Assembly (NCBI RefSeq): GCF_900182785.1
Contig: NZ_FXTS01000007.1
Coordinates: 124,001 to 188,000 of the forward strand
Length of the DNA stretch: 64,000 nt
Source: Oceanospirillum linum
GTDB taxonomy: Bacteria; Pseudomonadota; Gammaproteobacteria; Pseudomonadales; Halomonadaceae
Direction of reading: 5' to 3'
The notes under the pieces were generated by a model. It worked only from the letters and a program-made list of their open reading frames with translations, made no database searches and was not told the origin of the DNA. The stretch's first letter is position 1; every line of letters begins with the position of its first letter. Positions 61,580 to 64,000 of this stretch are shown piece by piece. The position numbers were made by a program, and so were the translations under genes.

Positions 61580-62431
61580 ATGGCAGCCAGATCAATCTCT
61601 GCATCTGTAAATCAGGGGCAGGCGTTTCGCCGGTATTACGGTGTTTTGTTTACTTTGCTGGCTTTTTTGGCAGGTTGTAGCATGTCACCTTCCGGCTCGC
61701 GCTATGAACTCCAGCAGGACGCAGCACCGGATGATGTTTTTGATATGAATAAGATCAAAGACTTAGATCCGGTTTATGAGCCCCCAAGCCCCGCTGGAAA
61801 TAGATCACCCTATTCTGTCTGGGGAAAAAGCTATACCGTACTGCCATCCAGCAAGGGATATAAAGCTGAAGGCACCGCCTCCTGGTATGGTAAGAAGTTT
61901 CATGGATATCACACATCAAATGGTGAGATTTATGATATGTATCAGCTGTCTGCTGCACATAAAAGCTTACCTCTCCCTTCCTATGTTCTGGTGACTCACC
62001 TGACTAACGGAAAGCAGGTTCTTGTGCGGGTTAATGACCGCGGCCCCTTCCATGATGACAGGCTGATTGATCTTTCTTACGCAGCGGCGGCCCGGCTTGA
62101 TATGTTGGCAACGGGCACAGCTCCTGTCAGGATTGAGGCCATAGATCCCGTAAAATGGAACAGTGGTATTGATCCCTCGATCAATCAGCTTCAACCCCCA
62201 GTGCTTGTTCAGGTCGCGGCGATGAGCAAATCTGAATCTGCACTCAGGCTGGGGCAACAGTTAGAGGCGGGAACCGGCCAGGCGATGAAGGTACTTCCTG
62301 CTCAGGTGAACGGGCGGTTACTGTACAAAGTTCAGCTGGGTCCTGTTGAATCCCGTTCTGAGCTTCAGCGTTTGATTCATCAGCTATCGGACGATGGTTT
62401 TGTCAGGCCGATCATCATCCCTATCCCCTGA
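61580..62431 (+). CDS. rlpA: Septal-ring lipoprotein RlpA (DPBB and SPOR domains)
   Basis: RlpA is a lytic transglycosylase specific for denuded glycans in Pseudomonas (family knowledge). A signal with lipobox LAGC is near residue 33. The double-psi beta-barrel (about residues 93-185) has GTASWYGKKFHGYHTSNGE, then MYQLSAAHKSLPLPSYV and VRVNDRGPFHDDRLIDLSYA. A C-terminal SPOR domain follows (about 208-283). It lies 14 bp after mltB, so the two are probably co-transcribed. Confidence 0.95.
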   Translation: MAARSISASVNQGQAFRRYYGVLFTLLAFLAGCSMSPSGSRYELQQDAAPDDVFDMNKIKDLDPVYEPPSPAGNRSPYSVWGKSYTVLPSSKGYKAEGTASWYGKKFHGYHTSNGEIYDMYQLSAAHKSLPLPSYVLVTHLTNGKQVLVRVNDRGPFHDDRLIDLSYAAAARLDMLATGTAPVRIEAIDPVKWNSGIDPSINQLQPPVLVQVAAMSKSESALRLGQQLEAGTGQAMKVLPAQVNGRLLYKVQLGPVESRSELQRLIHQLSDDGFVRPIIIPIP

Positions 62432-62617
62432 TAAGCCTCAGAATGAACTTTGGTCCTGTTGGCCAGTCTGATTAGGCGTACTTATGCTCCGTTGTGGTGC
62501 TAGGTGCGCTTTTGGTACGGCATGGTATACTTGCCGGTTTTAATAGCATTGCTCTTTTTTGGGGCGGTGGACATACACGCAGTATCCTGCATTTTAAAAG
62601 GTTAAGAGTTAGTCATC

Positions 62618-63784
62618 ATGAGGATTTTTAGACAAATTCGTGCAAAAGCAGTGGTTATCTTCTCGATTCTGGGGCTAATACTATCGGTGACAGCCCAGGC
62701 AGCTCTGATACCCGCTCCGCCGAAGCTTGCTGCTAAATCCTATATTTTGATTGATGCTGATAGCGGCCGTGTACTGGTCGAGCATAATGCAGATAAACAA
62801 CTCCCTCCGGCCAGTTTGACTAAAATGATGACTGCTTATTTGGTCGAGTCCGAGGTTTCCAAAGGAAACCTGAGTCCGGAAGATAAAGTGCGGGTCAGTG
62901 TTAAGGCCTGGAAAGCGCCAGGCTCGCGTATGTTTATCAAAGAGGGCGATTTTGTTGTTATCGAGGATCTGCTTAAAGGTATTATTATTCAGTCAGGCAA
63001 TGATGCCAGTATTGCTGTAGCGGAGCATATTGGTGGCAGTGAAGAAGCTTTTGCTGACCTGATGACTCAGCATGCGAAGATGATGGGTATGAAAAATACT
63101 CAGTTTTTGAATGCTACCGGCTTGCCTGGTAAAGGGCACTACTCTACAGCCCATGATTTGGCTCTTTTAGCTAACCGCATTATTAAAGACTTCCCGGATC
63201 TGTATAGCGTCTACTCGCAACAGTATTTCACCTACAATGGTATCCGTCAGGCGAATCGTAACCGTCTGTTGTGGCGCGATAAATCCGTCGACGGCTTGAA
63301 AACCGGTCATACTGATGAGGCTGGCTACTGCCTTGTTTCTTCAGCAAAACGCGGTGATATGCGTCTGATCTCTGTGGTTATGGGAACCAGCAGTGAAGAA
63401 GCACGCGCCCGTGAGAGTCAGAAATTACTGGCTTATGGTTTTCGTTACTTTGAAACGCTGGAGCCCTATTCCGCCGGTACGGTGCTGAATGAACCGAAAG
63501 TTTGGGGCGGTCAGCAACCTGATGTGAAATTGGGTATCCGCGAAAATCTGAATATTACAATTCCCCGAGGCCAGGCTAAGCGACTGACAGCTAAACTCAA
63601 TGTTAACAAAGTGATTAAAGCTCCGGTTACAGAAGGGCAGTCGATGGGCGTGCTTCAGATTAGTCTTGATGGTGACGTTTTAGCGGAGCGTCCCCTGGTC
63701 GCCTTAGAGTCGGTAGAACAAGGTGGTTTCTTTAAGCGTCTCTGGGATAGTATCGTGCTATTTTTTAAAGGACTGCTGGACTAG
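62618..63784 (+). CDS. dacA: D-alanyl-D-alanine carboxypeptidase (PBP5/6 type) DacA
   Basis: DacA trims the terminal D-Ala of stem peptides (family knowledge). The signal peptide ends near TAQAALIP. The nucleophile is Ser66 in PPASLTKMM, followed by SGN (IIQSGNDAS) and KTG (LKTGHTDEAGYC). A beta-rich C domain and a terminal amphipathic helix (FFKRLWDSIVLFFKGLLD) for membrane attachment complete the normal layout. The 388-residue length is standard. Confidence 0.98.
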   Translation: MRIFRQIRAKAVVIFSILGLILSVTAQAALIPAPPKLAAKSYILIDADSGRVLVEHNADKQLPPASLTKMMTAYLVESEVSKGNLSPEDKVRVSVKAWKAPGSRMFIKEGDFVVIEDLLKGIIIQSGNDASIAVAEHIGGSEEAFADLMTQHAKMMGMKNTQFLNATGLPGKGHYSTAHDLALLANRIIKDFPDLYSVYSQQYFTYNGIRQANRNRLLWRDKSVDGLKTGHTDEAGYCLVSSAKRGDMRLISVVMGTSSEEARARESQKLLAYGFRYFETLEPYSAGTVLNEPKVWGGQQPDVKLGIRENLNITIPRGQAKRLTAKLNVNKVIKAPVTEGQSMGVLQISLDGDVLAERPLVALESVEQGGFFKRLWDSIVLFFKGLLD

Positions 63785-63928
63785 AAATTTAAACCTGATG
63801 CCCATATATCTGTCGGGAAGCAATTCAGGTCGTTAAACGATAAAGACCAACTGGATTAGTTGGTGAAAACCAAAGACAATAAGAGTCCTTGGTTGACTGT
63901 TGATGCCGGTCTGCTGCCGGCTTAGAGG

Positions 63929-63952
63929 ACGGGGCCCTGAGGCCCCGTTTTG
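63929..63952 (+). terminator. Intrinsic terminator downstream of dacA
   Basis: GGGGCC/GGCCCC with a CTGA loop is followed by GTTTT. It lies ~145 bp past the dacA stop; the remaining bases to the window edge show no gene. Confidence 0.85.
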
Positions 63953-64000
63953 CTATTTAAAGATAGGCTGGGAAGCACATCTCAGGCTATTACAAGTTTC

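Noticed and set aside
1..64000. tRNA, rRNA, CRISPR array, insertion sequence or prophage
   Set aside because: Scanning the gaps and gene content, I found no transposase, integrase, regular repeat-spacer pattern or convincing tRNA cloverleaf. A covariance-model scan would be the decisive check.

Overview
This window is chromosomal DNA of a Gammaproteobacterium, most likely a marine Oceanospirillales-type heterotroph (inference). The evidence is the gene content and order: yrbG-kdsD-kdsC-lptCAB-rpoN-hpf-ptsN-rapZ-ptsO, mlaFEDCB-ibaG-murA, accBC-prmA-(DUF3426)-dusB-fis-purH, and proA-nadD-rsfS-rlmH-mrdA-rodA-mltB-rlpA-dacA. I see no rRNA, tRNA, CRISPR, insertion sequence or prophage genes. Almost all of the DNA is compact core genome.

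Layout. (1) 1-4.7 kb: the end of an AsmA-like yhdP, then tldD and pmbA flanking an opposite-strand darP. (2) 4.8-14.8 kb, minus strand: mgtE, ptsO, rapZ, ptsN, hpf, rpoN, the Lpt genes, kdsC, kdsD and yrbG, covering envelope LPS biogenesis plus the nitrogen-PTS/sigma-54 module. (3) 15.0-21.9 kb, plus strand: the Mla phospholipid transport operon, ibaG, murA, hisG and hisD. (4) 22.0-25.7 kb, minus strand: an accessory block of a sensor histidine kinase, an AraC regulator and an EamA transporter. (5) 25.9-35.5 kb, minus strand: purH, fis, dusB, gdhA, a zinc-ribbon membrane protein, prmA, accC, accB and aroQ. (6) 35.8-48.7 kb, the most individual part: a stand-alone DsbD alpha domain, a DUF2333 protein, a stand-alone Rossmann protein, an acyl-CoA ligase/thiolase pair with a divergent AraC regulator, inorganic pyrophosphatase, a PP2C-kinase fusion with both active sites degraded, a VF530-like protein, an MFS transporter and a PPi-type phosphofructokinase. 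(7) 49.0-54.2 kb: mpl, a candidate 45-residue membrane peptide, ubiX, an EamA transporter and two overlapping membrane proteins with degenerate GGDEF domains. (8) 54.3-63.8 kb, plus strand: proA and nadD, then the rsfS-rlmH-mrdA-rodA-mltB-rlpA-dacA wall-elongation cluster.

The genes work together mainly on the envelope. The Lpt and Kds proteins supply LPS, and the Mla proteins keep phospholipid out of the outer leaflet. MurA and Mpl feed and recycle peptidoglycan precursors. PBP2/RodA, MltB, RlpA and DacA build and trim the wall. AccBC supplies malonyl-CoA, and RpoN, PtsN, PtsO and RapZ tie nitrogen and envelope control together.

No single large unknown system is evident. The best candidates for undescribed biology are the double pseudoenzyme at 43.5-45.2 kb with a long hairpin in its leader, the overlapping pair of degenerate GGDEF membrane proteins at 52.3-54.2 kb, the single-domain Rossmann protein at 37.7 kb, and the orphan DsbD alpha domain at 35.8 kb.
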